IMG/VR virus record: IMGVR_UViG_3300045886_000064
Location: 1 to 28,962 of that record
DNA length: 28,962 nucleotides
Strand: one strand, 5' to 3'
Source of the DNA: a virus
Both the position numbers and the translations under genes were made by a program. The first letter of the stretch is position 1, and the number at the start of each line of letters is the position of its first letter. The notes beneath the pieces were generated by a model. That model made no database searches. It saw only the letters and a program-made list of their open reading frames with translations, and was not told the origin of the DNA. This document shows positions 1 to 8,532 of this stretch, piece by piece.

Positions 1-325
1 CCTGGATCGGCACGACGTTTTCCCCGATGATGCCGCTGAACGTCAAGGCGGTACTGTTAAACGTGGCGGTCACAGTCGCGGGTGAGTTATGCACGCCAGG
101 CGCCAGCAGCGGAAATACAAAGAGCACGCCAGGCGGATCTTTCTTCAGCCAGCGCCACTCTTCGCGCATGCCGGGCACCAGCTCCCCGCCCCCCGCTGCA
201 ATGCCGAGGTACGCACGGTTGAGGTAGGACAGCACCGTGGCCTGATACTGACTGGTGCCATCCGTGGGTTCCCCAGCCCGAAAGAGCACATCAGTGATCA
301 GGTCGGCGGTAAATTGAAGATTCAA
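1..325 (-). CDS. Partial adaptor-like (head-tail connector) protein, 5' part only
   Basis: The first 108 codons of a minus-strand gene leave the window at base 1. The only usable start is TTG at 325: an in-frame TGA lies just upstream, and a GGAG ribosome site ends eight bases before it. The product begins (M)NLQFTADLITDVLFRAGEP and continues with a helix containing YLNRAYLGIAAGGGEL and then EEWRWLKKDP. A short helical N-terminus that counts nucleic-acid-end partners, followed by beta-rich sequence, resembles the small phage adaptor proteins that sit under the portal in podoviruses. It lies 26 bases after the beta-helix gene in the same late operon. The adaptor call is inferred from this look and the position; the coding frame itself is well supported. 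Confidence 0.55.
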   Translation of the reverse strand, partial: MNLQFTADLITDVLFRAGEPTDGTSQYQATVLSYLNRAYLGIAAGGGELVPGMREEWRWLKKDPPGVLFVFPLLAPGVHNSPATVTATFNSTALTFSGIIGENVVPIQ

Positions 326-351
326 ATGATATCACTCCGCAGATTGGCCAC

Positions 352-3300
352 CTAATACCCCCCTGGCAAGCAGCCCGCGCTCATGATATTGAGCCGGCTA
401 TGCACATCCTGAGGGCTGTTGGTCACCGTATTGAGATCGGCGCTCGTGACCAGGGTGGTGGCGCTGAACGTGGGATTTGTCCCGCTCACGGTTGCCCCCG
501 CGGCCCCGAGCCATTTGCCGCTATTACCCGTGTCCCACAACTTTGCTGTTGTCTTGGTGCCATTCTGGTACAGGTAGAGCACTTCCGCGCCCACATCTTG
601 CCCGTTCAGCCCTGTACCTTTTAGTGTGGTGGCAGTCGTCGGCACCCACACCCGACAGTTCCCCATGGGATTTGAGCCAGTAATTTCGTTGGTGATATTG
701 GCATGCGTCGCGGCTGGCGTAAAGGTGCCACCCGTGGAGCCCATCACGGCGACATAATTGGCGCCCCAATCTTCGAGGTTCACTTCGTCGGTATAGAAGC
801 CCCATACCGTAGGCGCAATCGAGAGCACATTCTGCAAGAACATCGACCGTGGGGCGGTGCCAGGTGTACTAAGGGAGCTGGCATAAATATACCCACGCTG
901 GCTACCAAACACGGTGCATTGCTCGCAGCGCGTGTTCCGTCCAGCTCGCATATAGAAGCCATACGTGCTTGGGCTCACAATCAAATGGTCACGGTAGAGC
1001 ATATCTACGGTTTGGCCGCCACCAGACTTACCCTGGGCCAGTGCGCCAAAAATGCCGCCCATAACAATGTTGCCATAGAATTGATTATTCGTGCTGGTGC
1101 TCGATGGCTCTGGCGAAAACCCATGGCCGCTATCTTCGCTGATGTTGCTTTCGGTAATCCCGCCACTACCAGGATATTCCCGAGCGCACAAGTCGCCTTG
1201 TGACACAGTGCCAGAAGGAAATCCCCCAGTCGCATCCATATACCCACGACTATTGCAGTAATTCAGACGGGCAATCGTGCGGCTGCCGTACTTGGTCACG
1301 AGGCCATAGCGGTGAAAGTAGTAAAATTCATTCTCGATGAATTGATTGTCATGCGACGCCGTTGTGGTTGAATCGCCGTTTTGGAACAGTGACATATTGC
1401 CAAAGCGATTGCTGTGGTGTGCCAGATTCCGGTAGAAGCGCAAATTATGGGAGCTGCGGATTTCCACGGTACTAAAGCCTTCACCGCTCCCGTCGTTGTC
1501 CCGCGAGCTAAAGCGAAGCCCATTGATATGCCAGTAATTGCAACTGGTAATCCGCAAAGCAGGCGTCAAGCCGTTGGTTTTGAGCCAGGCTAGGCGTTCA
1601 TTGTCCGCTTGTAAGGTAATAGGAGCACTGGCGGTCCCATTCAGCGCATTGCCACCACTGGCACAATTCAGATTGACAAAGTTGCTGCCGGTAATATTGT
1701 ACGTGCCGTCTTGCAGAATCCAGGTTTCGCCAGGACTGGGACGGGGTTCGCTGGTGCTCATCAGTCGAGATAAGGCACACGGCGACCCACTGCTACAGGT
1801 CGACCCACTGCCCCCCGTTGAGACATAAAACGCACTGGCCGCACTGGTGGTTTGATCACCCACGGCACCAGTCGTTGAAAGACCGACACCATTCACCGCA
1901 TAGACCGCGGCTTCGTAAGCCGTACCCGCACTCAAGCCCGTTACGGTGGCACTGCATGATCCACCAGCCATCGTGCCCTGGACGCTTGGGTCCGTGCCAA
2001 ACGTGACCGCGTTATCATTGGTCAAGTCGTACACCACATGACAGGCACTGATGCCCGTTTGGGCATCTGAGGCTGTCGCGGTGACGGTAAAACTCGTCTG
2101 GGTGACATTGCTAAACGCGACACTGCCGACACTGGGCGCGGTGTTATCCACCGGTGCGGCAGGTAACGCAGGCCCCGCCTCGCAGACGCCCCATTGCGCC
2201 ACATCGGTGGGGCTGCTGGTCAGATTAAACGCCTGCTTATACTTCATCGTGCCGCCCGTCACCCGCTCTTGCTGGCGAAAATCACACAGCCATTGGCTCC
2301 CTGTGGCTATGGCGACAGGACTATCAAAGCATGCCTGCATGCGGCGTCGATCACCCGAGGTGGATTGCGAGAGTGCCAGATTCGCCAGGTCTGCGGTGGT
2401 GCTGAACACGCCGCTAGGCCAGGTGGCATCGTACTTATCCGCCTGTGGGCTGATGCCTAGTAACCAGGTATTCTCATCTTTCACTCGATCCAGGCTCGTC
2501 ATGCGGAGATAGGCAAATACCGCCTGGTAATTGGCGATCGCCGTGTCATCTTCGGCCACGTCGACCCAAGATTGATTCGCAAGGGTTTCTTCCCCCCGCA
2601 CACAGATGCGATCTGGTGTGCCATTCTTCCACACCGCGGCAATGAGCATATCCGCTGCGGGTGTCGTGCTATGCCCGGCCTTGGCCACAATGCTGGCCCG
2701 GTCCCATTGAGCGTCATCAATTGTCGGCTCATCCACCACCTCATATAGGGCATAATTGACTGTCACCCCAGCATCGCCCCCAGGCGATACCGGATTGGCG
2801 TTAGCATCGGTGGAGCAGTACCAGCTATCGAGCATCACTGATGGCTGAGTCAGGACATAGAGATCATTCCCACTCGTAAACGCGAAGTCTCGTTGCGCGG
2901 TGTCGTTAATCGGGACGGATGAGCCTTCATTCACCCGCTGCAGGTTTTCATCGGCACGACTGCCAATGCGCGTCCAGGTCCAGTCCGCCGCCACACCACC
3001 GTTGAAGAGAATGCTTGCCGCCGTATTACTGGGCACTGGGCCAAACGGGGTCTTGCTCAGCCAGGCAATGCCCGTTCCTTTAGCACGGAGCCAGAGATAA
3101 TTGCAGGTGGTGTCAATTTCCATGGCAAGCTGGGTCTGAAAGTCCCGCGTGCCGGAGAGCATCCCGAGATAATCACCACCATCGGCCGTGGTATCGACCA
3201 CCGAAGCCCAGCTCCCAGGATCAAACACCGCATCTTCTGCGGCGGCGCAGCGATGGGACGTATCACAGACGGCCCACACGTCAACCGGTGTCGGCACATA

Positions 3301-3369
3301 GCGCCATTTCGCGGCATGGCTCATGGTCGGCATGAGGAGCAGTAAGATCCAGGCGATCAGGTAGGCCAT
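352..3369 (-). CDS. Exported FN3 plus right-handed beta-helix protein (tail-spike or surface-polysaccharide enzyme candidate)
   Basis: This 1005-residue product is the largest in the window. It starts at ATG 3369 behind a strong GGAGGGGAG site. Residues 1-19 look like a Sec signal peptide: a hydrophobic run LIAWILLLLMP, then SHA before the likely cut. Residues about 20-400 are a beta-rich domain I do not recognise. Residues about 405-510 resemble a fibronectin type III module (TAPSVGSVAFSNVTQTSFTV onward). Residues about 513-900 open with FYVSTGGSGS and carry the N- and G-rich rungs of a pectate-lyase-like parallel beta-helix (for example HINGLRFSSRDNDGSGEG). The mature chain has about 20 cysteines, which fits an oxidising location. 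Phage beta-helix proteins are often spikes that cut surface glycans, but virion proteins rarely carry signal peptides, so a secreted or periplasmic role is equally possible. It is the last of four signal-peptide genes in a row. Confidence 0.8.
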   Translation of the reverse strand: MAYLIAWILLLLMPTMSHAAKWRYVPTPVDVWAVCDTSHRCAAAEDAVFDPGSWASVVDTTADGGDYLGMLSGTRDFQTQLAMEIDTTCNYLWLRAKGTGIAWLSKTPFGPVPSNTAASILFNGGVAADWTWTRIGSRADENLQRVNEGSSVPINDTAQRDFAFTSGNDLYVLTQPSVMLDSWYCSTDANANPVSPGGDAGVTVNYALYEVVDEPTIDDAQWDRASIVAKAGHSTTPAADMLIAAVWKNGTPDRICVRGEETLANQSWVDVAEDDTAIANYQAVFAYLRMTSLDRVKDENTWLLGISPQADKYDATWPSGVFSTTADLANLALSQSTSGDRRRMQACFDSPVAIATGSQWLCDFRQQERVTGGTMKYKQAFNLTSSPTDVAQWGVCEAGPALPAAPVDNTAPSVGSVAFSNVTQTSFTVTATASDAQTGISACHVVYDLTNDNAVTFGTDPSVQGTMAGGSCSATVTGLSAGTAYEAAVYAVNGVGLSTTGAVGDQTTSAASAFYVSTGGSGSTCSSGSPCALSRLMSTSEPRPSPGETWILQDGTYNITGSNFVNLNCASGGNALNGTASAPITLQADNERLAWLKTNGLTPALRITSCNYWHINGLRFSSRDNDGSGEGFSTVEIRSSHNLRFYRNLAHHSNRFGNMSLFQNGDSTTTASHDNQFIENEFYYFHRYGLVTKYGSRTIARLNYCNSRGYMDATGGFPSGTVSQGDLCAREYPGSGGITESNISEDSGHGFSPEPSSTSTNNQFYGNIVMGGIFGALAQGKSGGGQTVDMLYRDHLIVSPSTYGFYMRAGRNTRCEQCTVFGSQRGYIYASSLSTPGTAPRSMFLQNVLSIAPTVWGFYTDEVNLEDWGANYVAVMGSTGGTFTPAATHANITNEITGSNPMGNCRVWVPTTATTLKGTGLNGQDVGAEVLYLYQNGTKTTAKLWDTGNSGKWLGAAGATVSGTNPTFSATTLVTSADLNTVTNSPQDVHSRLNIMSAGCLPGGY

Positions 3370-3372
3370 GTT

Positions 3373-4116
3373 CTACTCCCCTCCCACGACGATACGCACG
3401 CTTTGCCCGACGGCCGCTTTGACCGACACACCAACATGGTCCATTTGATACGTCGTGGCATCCCAGGAATAGTCCATCCCTACGCTCGCGGCACCCGTTT
3501 TCGTGCTCGCAATACAGGTGATGTTATTACTGGCTGTGCCGTCAGTGGTTACGCTCAACCATTCTTCGACCTGTGGACTATCCGCGGTCGGTGTGTCGCC
3601 ACTGGAGCCCCGGGACAGATTGGAAATCACCAGCTCCCCCGTCGCACTGCCCACACTGATGGCTGCGGAGTTCGCATTAAAGCCCTGCGTGATCGGCGTC
3701 CCAAAGGGGTTGCCCAGGTTGACGCCTTGGAGGGTGATGCACCCAATGGCCCAGCGATGGTTTCCGCCCGTGCCTTCGACGGTATTGCTCCCCGTGGTCG
3801 GATTGGCGAGATACCAGATTTCGCTGCCGTTACTACCGCCACCATCGCCGCCTTCGTTTTGTGCCAGCTTCGACAGGCCCACGGAGTTGTAGGTAATGCT
3901 CGTGACATCGGTCAGGCCACGCCGGCAGACACCGCAGATGAGCAGCCGATTACTCCCCGTTGCGCCTGAGTCATGCGCAAAGCTGACCGTGGTACTTTGT
4001 ACCGCCCCGGTGTTGCCGGCATTCGACGTGCCCACTTCACTGGGGGCCGCGGCAACGGCCAGCGTGGCCCAGAGGACCATCGCGCACAGGATGAGGACCG
4101 ATTTAATTGATCTCAT
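3373..4116 (-). CDS. Exported beta-sandwich-like protein of unknown function
   Basis: I place the start at ATG 4116 because it opens a textbook signal peptide: MRSIKSVLILCAMVLW, then LAVAAAP with an AVA cut site. The 247-residue product overlaps the previous gene by 14 bases. The mature part is rich in Gly, Ser, Thr and Asn and has an alternating beta pattern: SNRLLICGVCRRG, then a SEIWYLANPTTGSNTV segment, ending in DHVGVSVKAA. The same layout (a GNLLVL-type strand, a SEIYLHSF-type strand, a closing TGVASFKAA) appears in the 14787-15524 protein, so the two may be remote paralogues. The mature region has four Cys. No enzyme motif is visible. It could be a virion accessory or a secreted carbohydrate-binding protein. 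Confidence 0.75.
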   Translation of the reverse strand: MRSIKSVLILCAMVLWATLAVAAAPSEVGTSNAGNTGAVQSTTVSFAHDSGATGSNRLLICGVCRRGLTDVTSITYNSVGLSKLAQNEGGDGGGSNGSEIWYLANPTTGSNTVEGTGGNHRWAIGCITLQGVNLGNPFGTPITQGFNANSAAISVGSATGELVISNLSRGSSGDTPTADSPQVEEWLSVTTDGTASNNITCIASTKTGAASVGMDYSWDATTYQMDHVGVSVKAAVGQSVRIVVGGE

Positions 4117-4897
4117 AGTCAATACCGATCGTGCATGTTTTGCCTGCGGTCGGCGTATTCGTGGTATCCAGCAACAGAGACTCACCTGCCACAAAGACAT
4201 TAGCCGCGGTGATCGCCTTGGGAGCATAGGTGGCGCTTTCGGAGGTGCAGGTCGGATTCGTATCGGTAATGGTCAGGGCATTGCCAGCCCCATCTTTCAG
4301 CGTAAAGGTCGGCAGGGTGCCCGTGACATCACTACACCGACACCAGATCGCAGTCACCGTCGAGGCATGGCGGAAATGACCGAAGGGTGTGTTATCATGC
4401 GTTGCCGCGACGTCGATAATGGTGATATAGCGCTCTTTCAATGCCGGTGACACGGTGATGGTGCTTCCACTCGCGGCGGTACTCAGCCCCTTCGCCCCTA
4501 TAACGCTGATATTTGTTGGCCCTGATGCCACGACAGATCCGGTATTGCCATCGATCTGCATGATGGCGTCGTCATTTTCGCCAATCAGATGCCAGTTTTG
4601 CCCAACGCCATAGCAAATATAGGTATCGCCCAGCGTCGTCGTATCACGATAGATGGCCTTCTCGTGTGGGCACGAGCCAGACGACGGAGCCCCTGCCCCA
4701 TTCAGCAAAAAGCTTCCCGTCACGACCTCGGGATTGAGCAGCTCGCCATTTTCGTCCAGGCCCGCCGCCCCGCCAGGCGTGCCAATGGTGACATCTCCCC
4801 CGGTGCTGGGCGGGACATATTGCACCTGGCCCCACAGTGGCAGGCTCGCCAGGGCCAGGATGGCCAGGAGGGCGCTGAGCAGCGCCAGACGACGCAT
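4103..4897 (-). CDS. Exported hypothetical protein with signal peptide
   Basis: The product has 264 residues from ATG 4897, which overlaps the upstream stop as TGATG and has GGGGAG six bases ahead. MRRLALLSALLAILALASLP followed by LWGQ is a clear Sec signal peptide. The mature part begins with a Pro/Gly-rich linker (QYVPPSTGGD) and then resembles phage tail-fibre segments: NPEVVTGSFLLNGAGAP, a YRDTTTLGDTYICYG strand, and a VSPALKERYITI strand. Six Cys, including WCRC, could form three disulfides. I do not recognise the family. Its position between two other signal-peptide genes suggests one exported or surface complex. Confidence 0.75.
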   Translation of the reverse strand: MRRLALLSALLAILALASLPLWGQVQYVPPSTGGDVTIGTPGGAAGLDENGELLNPEVVTGSFLLNGAGAPSSGSCPHEKAIYRDTTTLGDTYICYGVGQNWHLIGENDDAIMQIDGNTGSVVASGPTNISVIGAKGLSTAASGSTITVSPALKERYITIIDVAATHDNTPFGHFRHASTVTAIWCRCSDVTGTLPTFTLKDGAGNALTITDTNPTCTSESATYAPKAITAANVFVAGESLLLDTTNTPTAGKTCTIGIDYEIN

Positions 4898-5328
4898 CAG
4901 CGACTCCCCCCATGGCCTTCGAGATACGCATTGATCGTCCCACTGGTGTACGCCGTGATGCGCACCTTGACCCAGCGCACGTTGATGGTCATCATGACCA
5001 CCTGGTCCGTGGTAATGTCGGTCGCGTTGAGCTTGATGCCGTGGGTATTATCGGCGGGCTTCGTGGTGGCGTTGCTCCCGTCGATCTCCACCGTGGCCGT
5101 GGTAATCCCCGCGACATGCACGCTCATCGTCTTGAGCCCAGAGGCGTCAATCCACTCCCCGTCTGTCGTGGCCACAGCAGAGGTGAGCATCTGGGCGCGG
5201 AGGACTGTGGTCCCATTGACGCTGATCGTCGTGGTGGCGATCGCCCCGAAGGCAGCCAGCGGCCACCACAGCACCAGCGCCAGGAGCGTGATCAGGAGCC
5301 TATCCACGGCGCGGGCGCCCATGTCCAT
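4897..5328 (-). CDS. Small exported hypothetical protein with signal peptide
   Basis: The product has 143 residues from ATG 5328. ATG 5322 and GTG 5307 are alternatives, and all three give the same hydrophobic leader DRLLITLLALVLWWPLAAFG ending near FGA. The GTG choice would give the neatest signal peptide and sits at the upstream gene's stop; no start has a good ribosome site. The mature part (TTTISVNGTTVLRAQML onward) is a Thr/Val-rich beta protein without Cys and ends in an AYLEGHGGSR tail. It is the first of the four consecutive signal-peptide genes and couples to the next by a TGATG overlap. Function unknown. Confidence 0.7.
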   Translation of the reverse strand: MDMGARAVDRLLITLLALVLWWPLAAFGAIATTTISVNGTTVLRAQMLTSAVATTDGEWIDASGLKTMSVHVAGITTATVEIDGSNATTKPADNTHGIKLNATDITTDQVVMMTINVRWVKVRITAYTSGTINAYLEGHGGSR

Positions 5329-5590
5329 CGGTGGGATTCTGCCACCCCACGGCATGCAGACTGGCCGGCGAACACTTGCGCAGCTCTTCGTCGAACCAAT
5401 CAGGGAGTTCGTCTTTTGCGATCTCATCGCCCCCCTCGCCATACACCGCCCCCCCCTGCAGCCAGACCGGCGCGGCATCAGCCCCGCACAGGCGCATGGC
5501 GTAGCGCGTGGCGACAAGTTTATTGATCGGAATGCCGCCCTCTTCGACGGCGGCAAACTCGGTGATTTTGGTTAAGGTGAATGCTGGCAT
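5300..5590 (-). CDS. Hypothetical late protein
   Basis: The product has 96 residues from ATG 5590, with AAAGGAG about ten bases upstream. It is acidic and has no signal peptide. It holds PAFTLTKITEF near the start, then a GGAVYGEGGDEIAKDELPDWFDEEL segment, and ends in a basic Gly/Pro/Arg-rich tail. It sits between the capsid-adjacent genes and the exported block, so it may be a small virion or assembly protein. I see no motif that identifies it. Confidence 0.65.
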   Translation of the reverse strand: MPAFTLTKITEFAAVEEGGIPINKLVATRYAMRLCGADAAPVWLQGGAVYGEGGDEIAKDELPDWFDEELRKCSPASLHAVGWQNPTDGHGRPRRG

Positions 5591-5619
5591 TGAGCCGTGA
5601 CTCCTTTATAATCAACTAT

Positions 5620-5976
5620 TTATACGCCTTCGGCTACCCAGTCGAGCGTGATGGCTGCTGGCGCTTCGGATGTATCGCACTCCAAAAGCGGGCCTCCGGC
5701 CGCGGTGCCTTCCTCTTCGTAGGCCAGGAGTTTGTGAGCGCTCTTGTTGTAGGCGAACATATAGCTCACGGTGCGGGCGTTGTTGCCGTACACCACGAGC
5801 GAATCAATAAAGCTGTTAAAGCCAAAGCTGGTGATCGCCGGGAGCGGGATCCCGGCCGTGGGATACGTCGGCCCCCCGCCCGCAATCGCCATGGTCCCGT
5901 AGTGCCGTTTGGTCTTGCCGAGCTTCAGGCGCTTGGTCACGGTGACCGTCACATCGCCGGCTACATAGGCTGCCAT
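5620..5976 (-). CDS. Capsid-adjacent virion protein (conserved phage hypothetical)
   Basis: The start at ATG 5976 is chosen because GGGAGGG lies about eight bases before it. The 118-residue product opens MAAYVAGDVTVTVTKR and continues with a TYPTAGIPLP segment and FGFNSFIDSLVVYG. From memory, this pattern is common in small proteins next to the capsid gene in phages with N4-gp56-like capsids. It is beta-rich and probably a virion component. The exact role, whether head decoration or completion, cannot be read from the sequence. Confidence 0.75.
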   Translation of the reverse strand: MAAYVAGDVTVTVTKRLKLGKTKRHYGTMAIAGGGPTYPTAGIPLPAITSFGFNSFIDSLVVYGNNARTVSYMFAYNKSAHKLLAYEEEGTAAGGPLLECDTSEAPAAITLDWVAEGV

Positions 5977-5989
5977 GTCGTGCCCTCCC

Positions 5990-6415
5990 TTAGGCTGTGG
6001 CCACCATGGCACTCATGTTGGCGGGCTCCTCGGGAATGACCTCCACGAGGAACACGATATCTGCCAGATCGCCGGCTCCTGTGACGTCGGTCACCTGGCA
6101 GACGGCCTCGGTGCCAGGTTCCATGATCACCGGAGGATTGCAGCGCTGATACAGGACCGCGCCCGCCGCCAACCCGCTGGGGATGGTGAGCGAGGCAATA
6201 TCGCCATCGCCGCGCCCGGTATCGCTCTTGAACGTCACCCGCTTATCGACCTTCAGCACCCCCGCTGCCGCGGCGGCGTTGTGATTCAGCAAGGCCACCG
6301 CATGGATGGCATGCTTGCGAAAGCCCGGCGCCCAGGTGCCGCCTGTGACGTCGGCGGCACTGTTCAGGTCGGCGCCCTTCACCACCATGACTTCGTAGGT
6401 GTTATCCGGCCCCAT
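5990..6415 (-). CDS. Putative capsid decoration or head accessory protein
   Basis: The product has 141 residues from ATG 6415, directly downstream of the capsid gene in transcription order. AAGGGG and GAG purine runs precede the start. The sequence is beta-rich and Ala/Val-rich: RKHAIHAVALLNHNAAAAAG, then SLTIPSGLAAGAVLYQRC, then a strand with EAVCQVTDV. This position is where head decoration or stabilising proteins usually lie. The assignment rests on that position and the fold type rather than on a diagnostic motif. Confidence 0.65.
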   Translation of the reverse strand: MGPDNTYEVMVVKGADLNSAADVTGGTWAPGFRKHAIHAVALLNHNAAAAAGVLKVDKRVTFKSDTGRGDGDIASLTIPSGLAAGAVLYQRCNPPVIMEPGTEAVCQVTDVTGAGDLADIVFLVEVIPEEPANMSAMVATA

Positions 6416-6433
6416 AATCTCTATCCCCTTGAG

Positions 6434-7384
6434 TTATAAGCTGCCCACATGGATAAGATTGGCTTCGCCAGCGTTCGCCGAATCTTCCCACGGCATGCGC
6501 ACAGCGATTTGCCCATACCACGCCACCGAGTTGAACCGGCCCGCTGCGCCCCGTGGAGGGCTGGCGTACAGCTCAGGCGTGCGGCCCTCGATCATAGCCA
6601 GGGCATTGGCGCCAAAGCACACGCCTTCCCCGAGCACAGATCCGGTGCCGACTTTTCCCAATGCGGCCGCATGGTTGGTGCGGACAAAACGGAGGTTGTC
6701 GATCTTGCCGACTTCGCCCTGATATTTGGCCTGTGGATCGGTGTACTGATGCCAGATTTCCCAGTCCGGGTCATTCATGATGCCGCGCAGCGCCAGTTGT
6801 CGGAAAATGCCCAGATACCCGCCCCCGTCGACCTCTTCCATGTGGTAGGTGTCATACATGAGGTCGACCAGTGCGGAGGCATGGTAGACGTTCATGTTGG
6901 CGGTGGATGCCGCGCCAAAGGTGCCGTTGGTGGTAAAGTTACTCGTGGCGGCCCCGGTGATGGCATACTTGAGCTTGCCGAGCTTGGCGGCCGCAGCCGC
7001 AATGGTATCGATCGCCAGGGTCATCTGCTGGCGCAGCTTGCGCCGGATGCCCTGTTCGAGCCCGATCATGCTCATGTCGCGGCTGAACCCCGTAAACGGC
7101 ACCTGGCGCCCGATTTCCCGCAGCGTCAAGGCAATGGTGCTCATCGAGAAGGCATCTTCGGGGATGTCCTGGGTTTCCGACAAGTAGACGCTGGTCGGCT
7201 CGGCCAGGTTACTGATGCGCGGGATGGTGAGCGATTCCCCGCGCCGGGTACCGAAGCCAGGCGTCATGTCGATATGTTCGACAAAGACGCTGTCGGCCAT
7301 GGCGGCGTCAAGAATCTGGCTGGACACTTCATGGCTTTTATACGTGCCCGAGGGGGCGTCAAATTCCCATGTAAAGTTCGGCAT
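6434..7384 (-). CDS. Major capsid protein, N4-gp56-like
   Basis: The product has 316 residues from ATG 7384, with GGAGAGAGG upstream. Its features fit the N4-gp56 family of HK97-fold capsid proteins: an N-terminal SQILDAAMADSVFVEHIDMT segment, the IPRISNLAEPTSVYLSE strand, the RQVPFTGFSRDMSM and LRQQMTLAIDTIAAAAA helical spine, and a late KIDNLRFVRTNHAA segment followed by FGANALAMIEGRTPELY. Length and order are normal for the family. It follows the scaffold-like gene by 15 bases, the usual order in phage head operons. It should be the most abundant virion protein. No protease gene is visible nearby. Confidence 0.88.
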   Translation of the reverse strand: MPNFTWEFDAPSGTYKSHEVSSQILDAAMADSVFVEHIDMTPGFGTRRGESLTIPRISNLAEPTSVYLSETQDIPEDAFSMSTIALTLREIGRQVPFTGFSRDMSMIGLEQGIRRKLRQQMTLAIDTIAAAAAKLGKLKYAITGAATSNFTTNGTFGAASTANMNVYHASALVDLMYDTYHMEEVDGGGYLGIFRQLALRGIMNDPDWEIWHQYTDPQAKYQGEVGKIDNLRFVRTNHAAALGKVGTGSVLGEGVCFGANALAMIEGRTPELYASPPRGAAGRFNSVAWYGQIAVRMPWEDSANAGEANLIHVGSL

Positions 7385-7399
7385 GGGTTATCCTCTCTC

Positions 7400-8212
7400 C
7401 TATTCCGCTTGCCGACCCGCCCGCTGTCGGGCCTGGCGTCGGCGTTCGATCCATTGACTCATCGTCATAGGCTGGGCGCGGGCCTGTGGCTGTTGTGGCG
7501 CCGCCGCCCGCCGTCCGCCTTCGACGGGACGTCTGGCCTGCGGTAGCGTCTCCGCGGGCGCGTCGGCTTCCCGACCACGCCGGGAGATGCGCAGCAGCTC
7601 GCCCTTGGCCTCTTTGGCCAGCTCCGCGAAGAATCCCCGCATGTCCTGGCTGTCCGCCCACTCCGGTTGTTGGAGCAATTCCCCGGCAATGGCCCGGACG
7701 AGCCGTTGCTCATCGGCCAGGTCAGGGTTGTCTTTGTAGAATCGCCCCCAGTGCTGCTCTTGCTCACGTTCGGCGCGATACCGGGAGGTGAGTTGACTCG
7801 TGGCCTCCTCGATCGCTTCACGCTTGACGCGCATGAGGGCCTCTTCCGGCGCTTCAAAGATCCGCACGCCATAGTTGTAGCTGTCGGCCTGGGGCTGTGG
7901 TGCAGCCGGTGGTCGCTCCATCTGGCGTTGCCAGCGGCGCAGCTCGCCCACTTCGCGGCCTTGCTCACTCAAGCGGCGGTTGAAATCCTGCTCGCGGCCC
8001 TCCAGGGCTGATGCAAGCTCGGGGTCCACCGTAAAGGATCGCCCATTGATCGTGATGCTGGTCCCTGCCGGCGATGCAGGGGGCAGTGGTTCCGGCTCGG
8101 GGGCCGAGCGGTCTTCGGGGATCTGCTCCGGGGGCAGCTCAGGGTCATCCCCCCCCATGCGACTCGCCATGGATGGGGGCGTCTGAGGTGTCCGGTTCCG
8201 TCCTTGGGCCAT
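7400..8212 (-). CDS. Scaffold-like protein
   Basis: The product has 270 residues from ATG 8212, with GAGGAG nine bases ahead. It is highly charged. A Pro/Glu-rich N-terminus (residues 1-50) is followed by a short beta segment SITINGRSFTVDPELASAL, then long Glu/Arg/Gln helices (EGREQDFNRRLSEQGREVGE onward) likely to be coiled coil, and a basic C-terminal end (SQWIERRRQARQRAGRQ). A charged helical protein between portal and capsid with a basic tail is the normal signature of an internal scaffold. It would guide capsid assembly and leave the procapsid. The role is inferred from architecture and position. Confidence 0.75.
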   Translation of the reverse strand: MAQGRNRTPQTPPSMASRMGGDDPELPPEQIPEDRSAPEPEPLPPASPAGTSITINGRSFTVDPELASALEGREQDFNRRLSEQGREVGELRRWQRQMERPPAAPQPQADSYNYGVRIFEAPEEALMRVKREAIEEATSQLTSRYRAEREQEQHWGRFYKDNPDLADEQRLVRAIAGELLQQPEWADSQDMRGFFAELAKEAKGELLRISRRGREADAPAETLPQARRPVEGGRRAAAPQQPQARAQPMTMSQWIERRRQARQRAGRQAE

Positions 8213-8263
8213 CGGGGTTGCTCCTCTTGGCTGTGCCCCCTCATGGGGGGGGTCCGGGCCAAC

Positions 8264-8298
8264 AAAAAAGGGCTGACAGGCCGCACACGCTGCGGTCC
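8264..8298 (-). terminator. Possible weak terminator or attenuator ahead of the scaffold-capsid genes
   Basis: In the 116-base gap upstream of the scaffold gene, the minus-strand transcript can form a stem (plus strand GGCCGCA and TGCGG-T-CC around a CACGC loop, 8279-8298) and then reaches a run of six U (8264-8269). Nine bases separate stem and U run, which is long for an intrinsic terminator. A second C5/G5 hairpin lies at 8236-8249. The pair could partly stop read-through, or process or protect the capsid mRNA. Confidence 0.25.
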
Positions 8299-8328
8299 AT
8301 CAGTGCTTGGGGTGTCCAGTGGGGCGAC

Positions 8329-8532
8329 TTACTCAACCTCTTCGATTGTCTCCGCTTGAAAAACCAGCTCGAGGACGCCATCTTTCGGCACCCCCAGCCT
8401 CCGGGTCATCACGCCAATCTCCATCAATATGTACGCCTCAGGAATGCCCAGCGCCGCAATCAGGGCGGCGGGGGTAATCTCTTCCCGGAGCACCCGCACT
8501 ACCTTGGCTTGTCGCTGGCGTGGTTCATCCAT
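8329..8532 (-). CDS. Small acidic hypothetical protein
   Basis: The product has 67 residues from ATG 8532, which overlaps the upstream gene by eight bases. The sequence is helical: RQRQAKVVRVLREEITPAAL, then ALGIPEAYILMEIGVMTRR, ending in an acidic ETIEEVE. It belongs to the chain of small overlapping genes between portal and scaffold. No family recognised. Confidence 0.65.
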   Translation of the reverse strand: MDEPRQRQAKVVRVLREEITPAALIAALGIPEAYILMEIGVMTRRLGVPKDGVLELVFQAETIEEVE

